From the NCBI GenBank assembly GCA_024699855.1, contig JAMPIQ010000002.1:16058001-16122000 (forward strand): DNA of 64,000 bases, in the 5' to 3' direction. Source of the stretch: Aphelenchoides besseyi (lineage: Eukaryota; Nematoda; Chromadorea; Rhabditida; Aphelenchoididae). The notes under the pieces are model-generated. The model was not told the origin of the DNA. It ran no database searches and saw nothing but the letters and a program-made list of their open reading frames with translations. The position numbers were made by a program, and so were the translations under genes. Shown piece by piece: positions 20,711-32,000 of this stretch (position 1 is its first letter; every line of letters starts with the position of its first letter).

Positions 20711-22406
20711 AGACGACTTTGTACTTTTGAGGTTTCCGATTTTCCAAGTGACTGGGATTCGAATTGGTTTTGCAGTTTGATTCTTCGTCTTTTCAGTTCT
20801 GTGGTCCATTCGCAGTTTTTGGTCGTCAATTTCTGTTTCTCCGGTTGTCCCTAAAATTTTGTGAACTTTCTTCGCGTTTCTTCGTGTTCCTTCTTCTCAA
20901 CCAGCACACCTAATAACCTTTGTTGGTCATTTAATAACGTATACGTTGGGGGCCAATTAGGATTGTAATATTGCTCATTTGAATTTTTCGATTCCTCCAT
21001 TTGCGAACTTTTGCAATTCGCGAACCAAATCGCAACAACTTGAGAATCTTAGAATCTAACTTTCCGATCAATATTTCGACGGATTGTCCAATAAGCAAGA
21101 TGTTTCAGTTGTGGAACGTCGTTGACAACAACCAATACATACAAAGCTGGTCCTAACTTGAAACCACTGGGTTCGTGAAACAAAAATGTCAACGATCCTT
21201 TTGTTTCATTAGTGAAAAGGAAATTAGTTTGTTTGTGTACAACTCAATGCGATGTTCAAAACAGTTCCTTGCATCTGCAAATTTTCTGTAAACTCTAAAC
21301 CAAAGTTCATCTTACTTGCAATGGCGTATTTCTGGTTGGATATCTAATTGATAGAAGATCGTGTCTCTCTCTTGACGCATTTTCTGATAAAAAATCCATC
21401 TGACAAGTAAAATCGATGACTGTGTGCTAAAACATCTAGGTCGTTGTTCCGCGGCTGAAACAGAAATACAATCAGATGATTCCACCTGTCACAAACTTTT
21501 GGTTTATAGTCGCCATCGATTAAAAATTTTCCCAATTGCCGGACGATTTTGATGAATGATAGTTTATGAAAAAGATCTTTCCATCATAATCAGATCAGTA
21601 GAAATACAGTTTATTTTGAACTTCAACCAAGCCAATATGCTAGTTTTTATATAACTGCAGATCATCGCCATAATCGTGCTCAGTTGAGTTGCCAGTTGCA
21701 AGAGTAGGTAAATCAATTGGAGTTAACCGAACACATTGATGAATCTAAAAGGATCTCGTTATTCTTTTTATAATTGAGATCTCTTAACGTAAGAACCATA
21801 ATTACAAAGTTAGTCTTTTGATAACTACGGTTGTACTGCAAAAAATATAACTGACATCATCGATGTTTAAGTGATAAACAAAATCTATATTACCGTAGGG
21901 TGTTTCTGACCAAATAAGAAGTGAAATAATATAAAGGTCTCGTGGTTTGTGTGACGGAAATGCGCAGAAAAGATGTTGAGTCCCACTTCTCGAGTGAGAC
22001 CTGCAAGTGTTTTGTACGTTTATACAAATTCAATGTAATCACTACGGTGGACTTCGAAGTTAACATTATTAAGGTTTAAATATCCACTTGTCGAAAAACC
22101 GTTTGTTGATCAGCCGACCAAACCAATGAGGTGACCTTACACACGACCAAAACTATTGACCACAGGGACTAAGACAAACGTTATGCATTTCAAAATCCTC
22201 TTCTCCAATGTACTCCCAAGTTAAAGGCATTCGATCAAATTCAAATCGATAGATCTTGTACTTTTAGTAATGTGACCGAAAGACATAAAACGAAGAATAG
22301 AAATACACACGTTCTGTCCTTCTATCCGTGTAATAGCCAAGTCCATACTGCGCATTGTTTAATTCAAGAGGTTCTTCTATCTGATCAGTTATAATCATGA
22401 TAAGCG
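20711..22406 (-). pseudogene. Decayed multi-exon gene, family not recognised
   Basis: No long open frame exists, yet the minus strand reads as a chain of protein-like exons separated by GT-AG introns of 30-84 nt in matching phase. From 22406: an exon with NAQYGLGYYTDRRTER; KYKIYRFEFDRMPLTWEYIG; VTSLVWSADQQTVF; a 158-nt exon with VVITLNLYKRTKHLQVSL; and IHQCVRLTPIDLPTLATG. The reading is then broken by a TAG and a TGA in frame around NKLYFY and SDYDGKIFFINY. Two frame changes follow, each at a run of T. It continues through WNHLIVFLFQPRNND and PSGFKLGPALYVLVVVND to a charged tail near 20711. The aromatic, strand-like repeats suggest a secreted or beta-propeller protein, but I cannot name it. 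Exon limits are approximate. Confidence 0.5.
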
Positions 22407-22611
22407 CTGAAAGTTAACATCATATATCCACTCAACAAATCTTCTACTCGGATACATTGTCAAATCACATGGTTAATTACAAAACGCGATCATCAGAATA
22501 AAATTGGGTTCGAATGATCGAAAATGTCATATTTTTAGTTTTTAAAGACTAATTCTGCTCTTTTTGGGAATTCGCGTTCACTAAACATTCCGACATGATC
22601 AACTCCTAAGC

Positions 22612-22825
22612 AGTTTATCGATGGCATTTCCTACGTCGTCGAGCCGGAGGGTATCAACCATCTCAATACGAGACATTCAGTTCTCCTCGTCGGCTACAAA
22701 CTCATTCACCACGGACTTAATCAATGTGATTACTTTTTTCTGATGAAGTCGTCTTGGGGGTGAAGCGTGGAGAAGAAATGGATACCGTTGGGTGAAAATG
22801 AAATCTGCTGCAGATTTTGAGCTAA
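22612..22825 (+). pseudogene. Papain-family (C1) cysteine protease relic
   Basis: The plus strand encodes RHSVLLVGYKLIHH followed by DYFFLMKSSWG. This matches the C-terminal half of papain-like proteases, where the catalytic His lies in 'H.V.(L)VGY' and the catalytic Asn in 'KNSWG'. Here the Asn is Ser, and a stop codon follows SWG at once. Beyond the stop, with a frame change, KRGEEMD resembles 'WGE.GY'. The residues before the His segment (FIDGISYVVEPEG) recall the 'Y.SGIY' strand and the cathepsin C spacing. No upstream Cys exon is evident. A dead fragment. Confidence 0.6.
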
Positions 22826-23418
22826 CTCAATGTCTCGTACACATTTTGTCCCGCGGTGCTCGTTTCGTTGAAGTTTAATTGTTGTTTTTGTAAATTTTTG
22901 CAATAAATTGAAATGAGAAGAACTAAAAGGAAATAAGAACGATTTGCTGTTAAGCGAAACGTTATAGCAAGTCGGCAAAGATTGAAATGGCATTGTAGTC
23001 TAAAAGAAATACACAAAACCCTTATTTTGGTCAAAAGGTGGATGACGAGCTCAAGCTTTGAAACAAGGGCGCACCGCATGATCCACGAAAGAAACAAGCG
23101 TCTTCACGTTCATGCTGTTGATTTGAGCGGGTCAACTCGACTTCGCCCTAAGTACTCTTTCAGTTGGTTCACTCCCAGAGCAGTTGAGGAGAAATAAGTT
23201 TGCTATCAAAATACGTCGAAACTTGTTTGGGATCCAAAAGCTTAGACTTACCGCGTCTTGATGTCAACAATCGACAATTGTTGTTCTGTCCGCACTACTA
23301 AGTGTTCTAAAAGCTTCAGTGATTACGTTTTTGAAAGCATCTTCTATTCCGGTCATTTAAAGAACACAAAAAAATAAAAGGACAAGAATACATGTTCTAA
23401 TTGAACTACAGCAAAAAA
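22826..23418. other. Intergenic, nothing recognised
   Basis: AT-rich sequence with only short frames. No feature supported. Confidence 0.3.
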
Positions 23419-23534
23419 GCGTTCGTCACTTGAGATTCCAAGGACGTCTCCGATCCATGTACTAATCAAGCTCATCGTTGCTTAACTTGCCAGATCGGAC
23501 GGGATGGCGTGCATTCAACGAGATGTGGACGAAC
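23419..23534 (-). rRNA. 5S ribosomal RNA, copy 1
   Basis: Read on the minus strand, the RNA begins GTTCGTCCAC and ends GTGACGAAC, which pair as the closing stem. The internal block contains GCACGCCATCCCGTCCGATC, AAGTTAAGCAAC (A box) and GGATCGGAGAC (C box), the most conserved parts of nematode 5S RNA. Length is about 116 nt. A run of T for RNA polymerase III termination follows immediately. Divergent helix bases TTGA and TCAA change together, so the fold is kept. Confidence 0.9.
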
Positions 23535-25290
23535 ACATTGGAATAGAGGAGAATGGAAGTCTGATAGCAACTAACAGCTGAAAGGTTCACTTGGCCTCGA
23601 TCACAGGTTTCAACGTGTTCTTAATATTCCACTCCATTAATGAATTGAAAATCTCATGGTTATTTGAAACGACAACAGAGTGGATTGCATTCAGAACCTC
23701 GTTTTAACTTGGAAGTTGTGAGTTCCAAGCTAAATGTCAAACAGTAACATTAGACAATGAGTTCAAATGAAATCACTAATCATGTTTATGAGTCCAATTC
23801 ATAAACTAGAAACTCGAACTGTTTCCAGCGACAGACCGATTTCTGTCAAAACAATCAGATCGACTGTTCACAAGTAAAATCGTCAACTTCTATAGCTTGA
23901 TTCCAGCTGATTACGTTTGGCTGATATTCACAGGGTTTTGAGTTTAATAGTGTATATTGTTATTTCGTTTATCATAATCAATTTCTATGGTTGGTAAAGT
24001 TCATTTTTGAAGGTTTGGATTTTAGCCATTTTTAATGTGTCTTTTGATTCCAATTCTGTTCTCGATCAACTTCAGGTCTCCAAACTTTGATGATCGTAAT
24101 CTTCTAAGCTCCTTAACAAGTGTGCCAAATAAGAGCTCACCGTCATCAATGGTAAGAGCTGCACAAACTTTTGCAATTTTGGACGATTTTCGACAGATTG
24201 TTTGGTTTTGAAGACCTCTCATTTCTCTCTCAGTTTTCCGGTAACTACAATTTTAAGCATGATCAATAGCCAGGCTTTCAAGCTTTCTATTAATGTAAAA
24301 TGGCAACTAGTTGTTGCTAAAATCTCCGAGATATATCGATTTGCGCGATGGACATGTCATAAAAGGGAATGGGGGGTGTTGTGTATTTTAGCTTGTTGGC
24401 TGATTGGAATCCGCCGATATTCACAGGGTTTAGAGTTCATGAGTGGTTGTTGTTGTCCTGTTAATCACACGCTTCTAGGGTCACTGGTTCCCGAGCTGTA
24501 GTCAATGCAAGTTCACATTTCGGACATAAACTTTCGAGCTAAAATCTCGATGTTGACGTTTCTGTTTGTTGTTATTTCAACTCACCTAAATTGTGAACAT
24601 GGGTTCGAGCAATTAACAGCTGTAGATGCGAACTGTTATCAGCGAATGATCAAAATCGTGCACTTGAATTTAAAGCTTCACCTTGAATGAGAACGTGAGG
24701 GGACAACAAAACAAAGATCTACAAGCAAATAAAAGAAGTGATTGACATCAACTCACGATCGTTGCGCTTGACTACGACGATAAACGTAAAATCTGTCATT
24801 TAATTGGAATCCATTGCTATTTCCTTGTGTACCAGATGATAATCCCGTTGAAATAATGGAAGAAATAATCAATTATCTGACTTCAAAAAGGTCATAAACT
24901 AAACGAATAAGCTTGAAATATTGTCCAATAGAATTAGAATTGACCACCAACCTACGGTCCAAGTTCACATAAGAATGTGACCTGAAGCTAACAGCTCAGT
25001 TGTTGATGTCTTGGTAAATGTGACTGTGTTCAAAGAAACGCCGTCAATATACATGTTCGAATTCGAACTTCAGTAGCACTCCGGGTAAAGTTTGGAGATT
25101 AAGAAACAACCTGCCAATCATAAATAAACTCGTAATCCATTGTCTACTGAGTGATGCCAACTACCTTATCTATTCTTATCACTTCAGGCTACTGCATCTA
25201 TGACTGCGGGTATCGCCTTCTGCAGTCTCGATGGTCTCATTCGAATATATATAAAGCATGGAAATGAGTCCAAACAGTCATTTTATCGTC
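23535..25290. other. Gene-poor spacer with faint direct repeat
   Basis: No gene is supported. A 30-50 base segment containing GATATTCACAGGGTTT occurs at about 23921 and again at about 24415, with weak similarity continuing for some 60 bases. The 55 bases just upstream of the 5S copy (23535-23589) are repeated upstream of copy 2. Confidence 0.4.
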
Positions 25291-25299
25291 TCGTTCCTC

Positions 25300-25690
25300 T
25301 GCTCCCTTCCGAAAAAACAGGAGAACGGCATTCAGTGCCGAGGACAAAAAGGTAAGTGACTGCTTGATCACTGATCTAACTGAATGTTTGCGCCATTGAA
25401 GTTTATATTTGTTCAAATGCGAGTCATTTGAAATGAAGTTTTTCAAATTGGCGTCATTTGGACGTTGGAGTTCAAATGACAGGACGACGGCATACAGTGC
25501 CGGACAAGAAAGTAGTCGACTGCTTGATTACTGATCTAACTGTATGTTTTAGGCATTGAATTTGAAATAACCAAATGCGAGTCATTTGAATTTGAAAAAT
25601 TCAACTTGAGCTACATGCATGTTTCTGTATTAATGCGCGTCATTTGGACGCCGTTCTTCAAATAGCAGGACGACCCTGCTTTTTGTTCGA
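25300..25690 (+). repeat. Diverged tandem repeat, period about 165-185 bp
   Basis: Two and a half copies. Each unit starts with a small hairpin (CGGCATTCAGTGCCG in copy 1, CGGCATACAGTGCCG in copy 2, stem CGGCA/TGCCG). It then has a conserved CTGCTTGAT.ACTGATCTAACTG block and several GTCATTTGAA-like motifs. The third copy is partial. A TATA-like TATATATAAAG lies about 70 bases before copy 1. No open frame. Confidence 0.6.
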
Positions 25691-25862
25691 GCAATAGAAA
25701 CTCGTCCAAGATATTGAACATTTCGCTTTGTATTTTACCCAATTGATTGAACAGATTTCTTGTTTTATTTTCACTTGTTAACTGAATAAAAGCTTCAAAA
25801 CAAATAGTTCATTAATTGAGTGCAAAAAGAAGTCATTGAGTAGTGGTAAAAAGCGTTCGCCA

Positions 25863-25978
25863 CTTGAGATTCCAAGGACGTCTCCGATCCATGTACTAAT
25901 CAAGCTCATCGTTGCTTAACTTGCCAGATCGGACGGGATGGCGTGCATTCAACGAGATATGGACGAACACATTGGAAT
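25863..25978 (-). rRNA. 5S ribosomal RNA, copy 2
   Basis: Nearly identical to copy 1 in the RNA and in about 55 bases of upstream flank. Inside the RNA only two bases differ: one changes a U-A to a U-G pair in the closing stem, the other lies in the loop after the first helix. A T run follows the 3' end. Same orientation as copy 1, 2.4 kb apart. Confidence 0.9.
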
Positions 25979-27226
25979 AGAGGAGAATGGAAGTCTGATA
26001 GCAACTAACAGCTAAAAGGTTCAGTAGACCTCAACCACTAGTAAACCCGCCTACATTTATAGTTCAGTTCCGGTTAATAGAAATCGATTGATATTTGACC
26101 TGTTATAGATTACAAGTGTGTCTAGTAGTTTTATTGATTGCAGGTTTTTATACTTACTGTTTTTTAATTTACAATCAGTGGAAGTTAATTTTTCTCAAAC
26201 GCTGATGTTTGATAGTTTACATTGTTAGCTCTTTTATTTTTACCAGTTACGTTTAGAATACAATATTCATACATTTTACAGTTGTAGTAATCAATTCTGA
26301 CGATTTTAGTAGTCAATTGAAGGTACTTGATTTTAAGCGATTTCTGAGTTTACCACTTTGTGATGGTTGGATAATGAGTGGATGAATGATGGCAAAATAG
26401 GTGCTCACGTGTTTTCAATAGTGGCCAGAACAATCTTTAAGAGGAAAGTAGAGAAGAGCATGAAATTTTGAGCATGGATTATCAATTACAAATTGTCATA
26501 AAACTTTATAGGTCGAATGTGTGATTATTTTCTTGTCTAATCTCACTGTTTTCGATTCTACTTCAGTTCGATAGCCATCACATTCACATGCGACTTCTCT
26601 GCTTATTGCCACTTAGCACTTACCTGGTTGCTTGAGTCGGGAGTTTAGCCGTGTGTTCGTCCCAGCGAAACTTACCGCCGCAAACGTTCGAATGGATAAA
26701 ACACGATCTTTTCTTCTTCTCAGTGGCTCACACACTTCTTTGCAATTTGATTTGGCGGAGATTTCGAGCGGGACCGAGAGAAGGCGGAAACTCTGCGATC
26801 CAGAAGACACACCACGAGGCAATCGGGGCCCCTTCCCGCTTTGCTTGTTTGAGGATAACGAAAGCGATTGAAAACGAATCGACTCCAAGCACAAAATTGA
26901 TGAGCTCAATGCCCCTGCGGGGTTGACCAGTCAAGCGATTCAAATCGCCAAAGTCTCGAAACCAAGAGCAGATGTTGTTTTTTTGATCAACATCCCAAAA
27001 CTTTCCACCTGATTCTTCGGCGTGTTGTGAAACCTCCCCGAAGGCTCCATTTAGTTGTTCGGTTTTCTTTTTCGAATGCCAACGTCTCGATCGGGCGGCT
27101 TATGTGTCCATTGGAGTGTCTGTTTCGTAAGCAGTTCCGGCTTCGGAGACTTTTTCGATGATTTTAAAAGAAATTTCCGAGCTTTGTATCTGTAGTTTAT
27201 CTCATCCAGTTGTTTAGATCATCAAA
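25979..27226. other. Intergenic, upstream region of the LIM gene
   Basis: From about 26580 the sequence becomes GC-richer and has overlapping short frames on both strands. It most likely holds the promoter or 5' leader of the LIM gene, with a TTTAG acceptor about eight bases before the start. Confidence 0.35.
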
Positions 27227-30200
27227 ATGTCTGACACAGAAGATCCCTATGCAGTTAGTTCCGATTCGGATGACGAAGATCGTACTAAACCGCCGCCAAA
27301 AATCAACATCGAAGGTCGATCGAATACTGACTTCCAGCAGATTGTAAGTAACCACTATATCTTTGTGTCTTATGACATTACTTCTTTAGAAACAATCTTT
27401 GACTTCCGATCAAAAAAATCCGGTGAAGGATGAGAAGATGCAAGAAGAGATTGAAGAGTTGCGCAAAGCCAAAGCTCAATCGATGGCACAAATGAAAAAG
27501 GACTTTGAGGCCGGAAAGTCGTCATTGAAACCAGACAACGAAGAAGTCACAGAAACAAAACCCGAAAAACCATCTGGATTGGATAAGGTAAGTAGTGAGA
27601 GTCTGTAATAAGTGCACTCATTTCTTATGCTCAATTCAAATCTTAATTCAGCAAACACTTTCTGCTTTCAAAGAGAAATTCGAAAAAATGGACACGACGT
27701 TGGAACAAAACTTGGAAGAGCGAATGAAAGGTGTCGACAAGTCGTTGGAAGGTCAGTGACCGATCCGATCGCAATGACGCACACACGTTTATAGGTGTCG
27801 GAAAAGAAAACATGTCATCAATGAAACAAATGTTCGAAACACAACCCGAAGGAAGAGAATTCACAACGGAACAGCGAGAAGAAATCGAAAATCTGAAACG
27901 AAGCGAAGCCGAACGAAAGAAGTTGTTGGCCGCATTCATGGAGGTGATTGCTCTCGAACATTCCTTTGTGTATGTTATATTTAGGAAGAAGCCAAAGAGC
28001 CACCACGTAATTGCCACATCTGCGATAAGATCGTCTATCCGGTTGAGAGAATCATTGCCGCCAAACAAATTTACCACAATGTTTGTTTCAAGTGCTGTAA
28101 ATGCAACAAAAAGTTGACGTAAGTAATTGACGCATCAGGAGTTAACAGCGATTATCTTAGTCCAACGACTTTCAATTCGCACGAGGGTCAACTTTACTGC
28201 CGTGCTCATTACAACGAAGCGCTGCATCCGGAACGTGTTGGAGCGTTAGTTGACGGTAAGATCAGGTGGTCGAAAACTATTTTCAATTCAATATTACAGC
28301 CGACGGTGAAGACGAATTCGAACGCGATGACGACGAGTTTGCTCTTGTCTCCAAACCGAAACAATTGGCTTCGGACGTTGTTCGCGGTTTTCTTTTGTTT
28401 TTGTTTCAACTACTCAGTTTGATTTTGTAGCCGGTGATACGACGAACATTGGCGACGAACTCGCGCAGATTCGCAGCTTGAAAGAAAAGAAGGCCGAGCT
28501 GGAACAGTCGGCTCATGATGCTCAAACCGGTGCGCACAAAACGACGGCAGCTGAAGAGATTGCGGCCGGTAAAGTTCGTGAATTCCGTGAAAAGTATCCG
28601 AGCTATTGTCCAAACACAATTCAAACTTCCGAGTTTAGGATTGCGACCGGTGGAACCACAGAAGACGCCGAAGATGAGAATGCGGACGAACGACGCAAAG
28701 ACTTGGAAGCGATTCGTGATTCAGTTCATTCGGTCAAAAACAAATGGAAAACGGGCGACGTCGAGAAAGCAGAGACACGTGATTTCTCGACAAGAAACGA
28801 AATCGAAGAGCTTCGACGTGGACCGAAGGTTTCGGATCGTTTCAAAGAAGGAGCTCACGACGAAGCGGTGATTCGAGGCTACGACCAAAGCGAATTGGAT
28901 ACATCGGGTAATAGTTTGCATTGGATGTAAAGCAACTTCTGTTTTTAGCTGCTGCTGAAGCTCGTCGCTCCTTCCTCGAAGGCTCCGCTTTTCAATCCGG
29001 ACCAGTCGAGCGTACGGCAACCGATTTGGACGAAATCAAGAAAGGCAGTAGGTTGATTTTGTCTTTACGACATTCGCTCATCCGTGTGGGCGTTTGAGTC
29101 GCACAGCTGATTGGAAGATCAAATAGACGGCGCTCTTCGGAGATATGTGTGTGAGTCAGAGCGTAGCAGTTGGCTTCCGCTCCACTTTCCGTCTCATTTC
29201 TCTCCGTTCAATTCGGAGGATTTTTGTTTCAATCGGAAGTCCACAAGTTCAAGTTTACAAAAGAATACAAACTCAATTGACTTCCCATGAAACTGCATCG
29301 TCCAATTTTCAGATCTCAGCTCCTTCAAAGACAAATTCGAAAAAGGAATCGCAGACGACGAAGGTGAACACGAAAAGACGGGAATCGAACTCGACATTCA
29401 ACTCAAAGCAATCAAAGAATCGCTCGAAAAGGTTTGTTGGATGTCATCACTTGAAATCATACGATTTAGTTGCGCGACGAAGAGAACATGACTCCAGAAG
29501 AACGAGCGGACAAAAAGAAGAAGGAAATCGAAGAGGAGTTCTTGCGTTATAAGATCGCTCGAAAGTTGCAAGAGAAACGAGCTCAACAAGTTCGGACCGC
29601 TTGTCTAAAAGTTTTCCATTTCAATTTTGCTTTCAGGGCGGCGAAGATCAACAAGAAGCAGAGGATCGAGATACGGAGAACAAGTCACGACTTGACGTTG
29701 AGATCAAAATGGCCGGGAAAGCGCGCGAACGTTTCAAAGAAATCGACGCCCAGAATCCCGGCTCCGTTCCATTGCCGAACAAAGTTAGTCGAAGTTGGCG
29801 GCTGTTTTAAAATACATGGTATTTAGAATGAAGCTCGAACAAGCAAATGGGACAAAAAAGAAGAGAGTACCGCTGAGGTAGTAAATCGACGAGTTGTAGA
29901 CGGTAAAGTCGAGAGATGAATGACAGTCAAATGATTGTGTTTGTAGATCAATCAGATGGCGAAGACGAAGATGCATTTGATGTAAAGAATCTGATGAACA
30001 AATTCAAGAATCTTCAGAATGCACCGAGCAAAATTGATAAGAATCTGGACGAGTTGGAAGCGTTGAGAATTGAGGCCAAGAATCTTCGCGAACGTTTCGA
30101 AAAAGGTCAAACCGACGCCGAAGAGATGAGTGAGGAGAAGAAACGGCAGCTGGAGGAAGAATTCAAATATCTCAAGAGTAAGAGCAATAAGACATCGGTC

Positions 30201-30403
30201 GTTCAACATTTGCTTCAGGTGAACGAGATCGCGCCAAACAGGAGCTGGAAGCCGAACGAGCGCAGACCGAATTGGAGAAGGAGGAGAAAGAAGAAGTTCA
30301 AGTGGCGGCCGATCACGCTTCAAAAATGGCGGCCAAATGGGAGAAGATTCAGAAGAAGGAGGCGAAAAAAGCGGAGAAATCAAAAATGCCCCAAAAGTCC
30401 TAA
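27227..30403 (+). CDS. LIM-domain actin-binding protein, EPLIN/LIMA1-like
   Basis: Many exons, protein about 700 residues. The N terminus is acidic (MSDTEDPYAVSSDSDDED). Helical, charged segments repeat a motif of the form 'FK.KFE(K)' (LSAFKEKFEKMD, LSSFKDKFEKGIAD, GKARERFKEIDAQ, NLRERFEKGQTD) and may bind actin as Xin- or EPLIN-like repeats. A single LIM domain near residue 200 has CHICDKIVYPVERIIAAKQI, then CFKCCKCNKKL and YCRAHYNEAL, close to the EPLIN LIM. The C terminus is a long lysine/glutamate-rich helix ending KMPQKS. The intron at about 29050-29312 is longer than its neighbours. It likely links actin filaments to junctions or muscle attachment sites (inference). The final frame depends on an intron near 30178-30218. 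Confidence 0.72.
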
Positions 30404-30870
30404 CACGTATTGTTTCTATTTTCGTTAATGTCTTCTACGGTCTTCAGTTCTTAGCTTTAGATATTCATTTGTGTGCTCAGATTAAAATTATTCTTCCAAC
30501 TTGCCATGTAAAATAAAAGGTTCGTACGACTTCAACGATCGAGAAAACTTGTGTTCATGTTTTTTGGTTGATTGTCTTGTGCTGCACACTGCTTCTCGAT
30601 TCACCGACATCATCGAACATTCAGACGACAATAAACAAAAAGATCAATTTAGAAATGGGTCATCATTAGTAAACTGATTGAGATTCTTTCTGTGTTTACA
30701 TTTTGAAAACAAAGTTCAAATGGAAATAGAACGATGCATTTAGCTCATTTACAAAAGCCATTTCCACGTAGAAGCTTATTAGATCCCGATGTTTGTGCAC
30801 TTGGTTTCCAAAGGACACCAACATCGAACACTCAACGTACCACCGGTTTTCATTGACCGACCAGTCGTCT
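30404..30870. other. 3' flank of LIM gene
   Basis: Contains AATAAA signals around 30510 and 30632. No gene supported. Confidence 0.4.
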
Positions 30871-31393
30871 TCATCGCCGTTCTTTATCAGCATTATGAAT
30901 CTCAACAAGAACGAGTGTCTGTTGAACTGCGGGAAAGGTCGACTCGAATACAAAAATTTGCCAACTCTTCGCTCTTAGGTCAACGATTGTCGGGCTGATA
31001 CGCGAGTTGCGACGAAACGACAACGTAGCGGCAAAATTGCATCACCGTTCCGGCAGCCACGCGATTCGCATCGAGTGGCGAACAGACGCGACGAACCACG
31101 TGGCGCCGAAGATTCCAACGCGCACGTTGTGATTCTTTGACTTTCGAGCAACAACACGCGTTTCCGATAGGATCTCGTTGTTGATATGAACTTCCGAGTT
31201 GAAGTGCTCAACATGCAAGCAATAAAAACACTATCAGTTGATTGTCAAAACCATCTACATGGCCAAAGAGTTTGGAGTCATTGTATGTTTGATGGCTTCA
31301 AAAGTTTGTTTAACATGAACAAAATTAGTTGAAATTAAACTCACATTTTACAAGTCGAGCAGGCGCGACAAAACCGTTCACTCCACCCACCAT
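30871..31393 (-). CDS. Tentative small orphan gene
   Basis: Not visible as a single frame. Three exons join in phase. The first (start 31393) reads MVGGVNGFVAPARLVK and ends at a strong GTGAGT donor. The second contains NEILSETRVVARKSKNHNVR and GIFGATWFVASVRHSMRIAW. The third has AKSWQIFVFESTFPAVQQTL and ends HNADKERR. The result is about 95 residues with alternating strand-like segments. The opposite strand also has an open, arginine-rich reading followed by AATAAA at about 31222, so the coding strand is not certain. No family recognised. Confidence 0.3.
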
Positions 31394-32000
31394 TTTGCCT
31401 ATCGATGAGTCGATGATAAGACGGCAAGACCACGAGGGTTGACACTCAGCACTCAAACGAATTCACAAGATCGTGTGAAAATGTCAATCAGTAACATTCT
31501 TCCAACTACAACATTAGGATGTGGATTAAATCTTCTATCCATTTCTTACTGTTTTGAATTATAGTCGATAGGTTTTTTATGAGTAGTTTCTAACTCGACG
31601 TTGCTTTCCAATTCTCCATTGCCGTTTCTTTGAACTTATCTATGCGCAATATAGATCGAGAACAATAATCTTTATCAACGGTATCAACAGAATGATCGAC
31701 ACGCAAGCCCAAATGTACCGGATAGAAGTTTGCTTACCAGCGAGTTTTATCGCCCAACACGTTTTTCGGGTATCTTTTGGTGTTGAGAATGTAACAGTTA
31801 AGGTTGATAAAATCAAAACGCTGTTTTGGACCACTTTTTAAAGATTATTTGTTAGAGAAGATCGTCGCGTTTCGAGTTCGACTGTTCACTTGTTCAACAT
31901 GCTTCTTTTTCAGCTGACCGCTGCGAATGCCACAGGCTTCTACGTTTATCAATAATCAAACCGGTGTCCTATACAGCTTGGTTGTTCACAAAAGTTAATT
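31394..32000. other. Intergenic, upstream of AASS
   Basis: A minus-strand frame at 31735-31834 starts with ATG, has a hydrophobic N terminus and meets a GTAAGC donor, so it could be a first exon, but nothing downstream can be joined with confidence. Confidence 0.3.

Noticed and set aside
22073..22094. A GGTTTAAATATCCACTTG segment recalling nematode SL1
   Set aside because: Matches only in part, no donor follows, and it falls in an intron of the decayed minus-strand gene.
24155..24185. GTAAGAG followed by AATTTTGG, like a spliced-leader RNA donor and Sm site
   Set aside because: Spacing is too short and no terminal hairpin follows.
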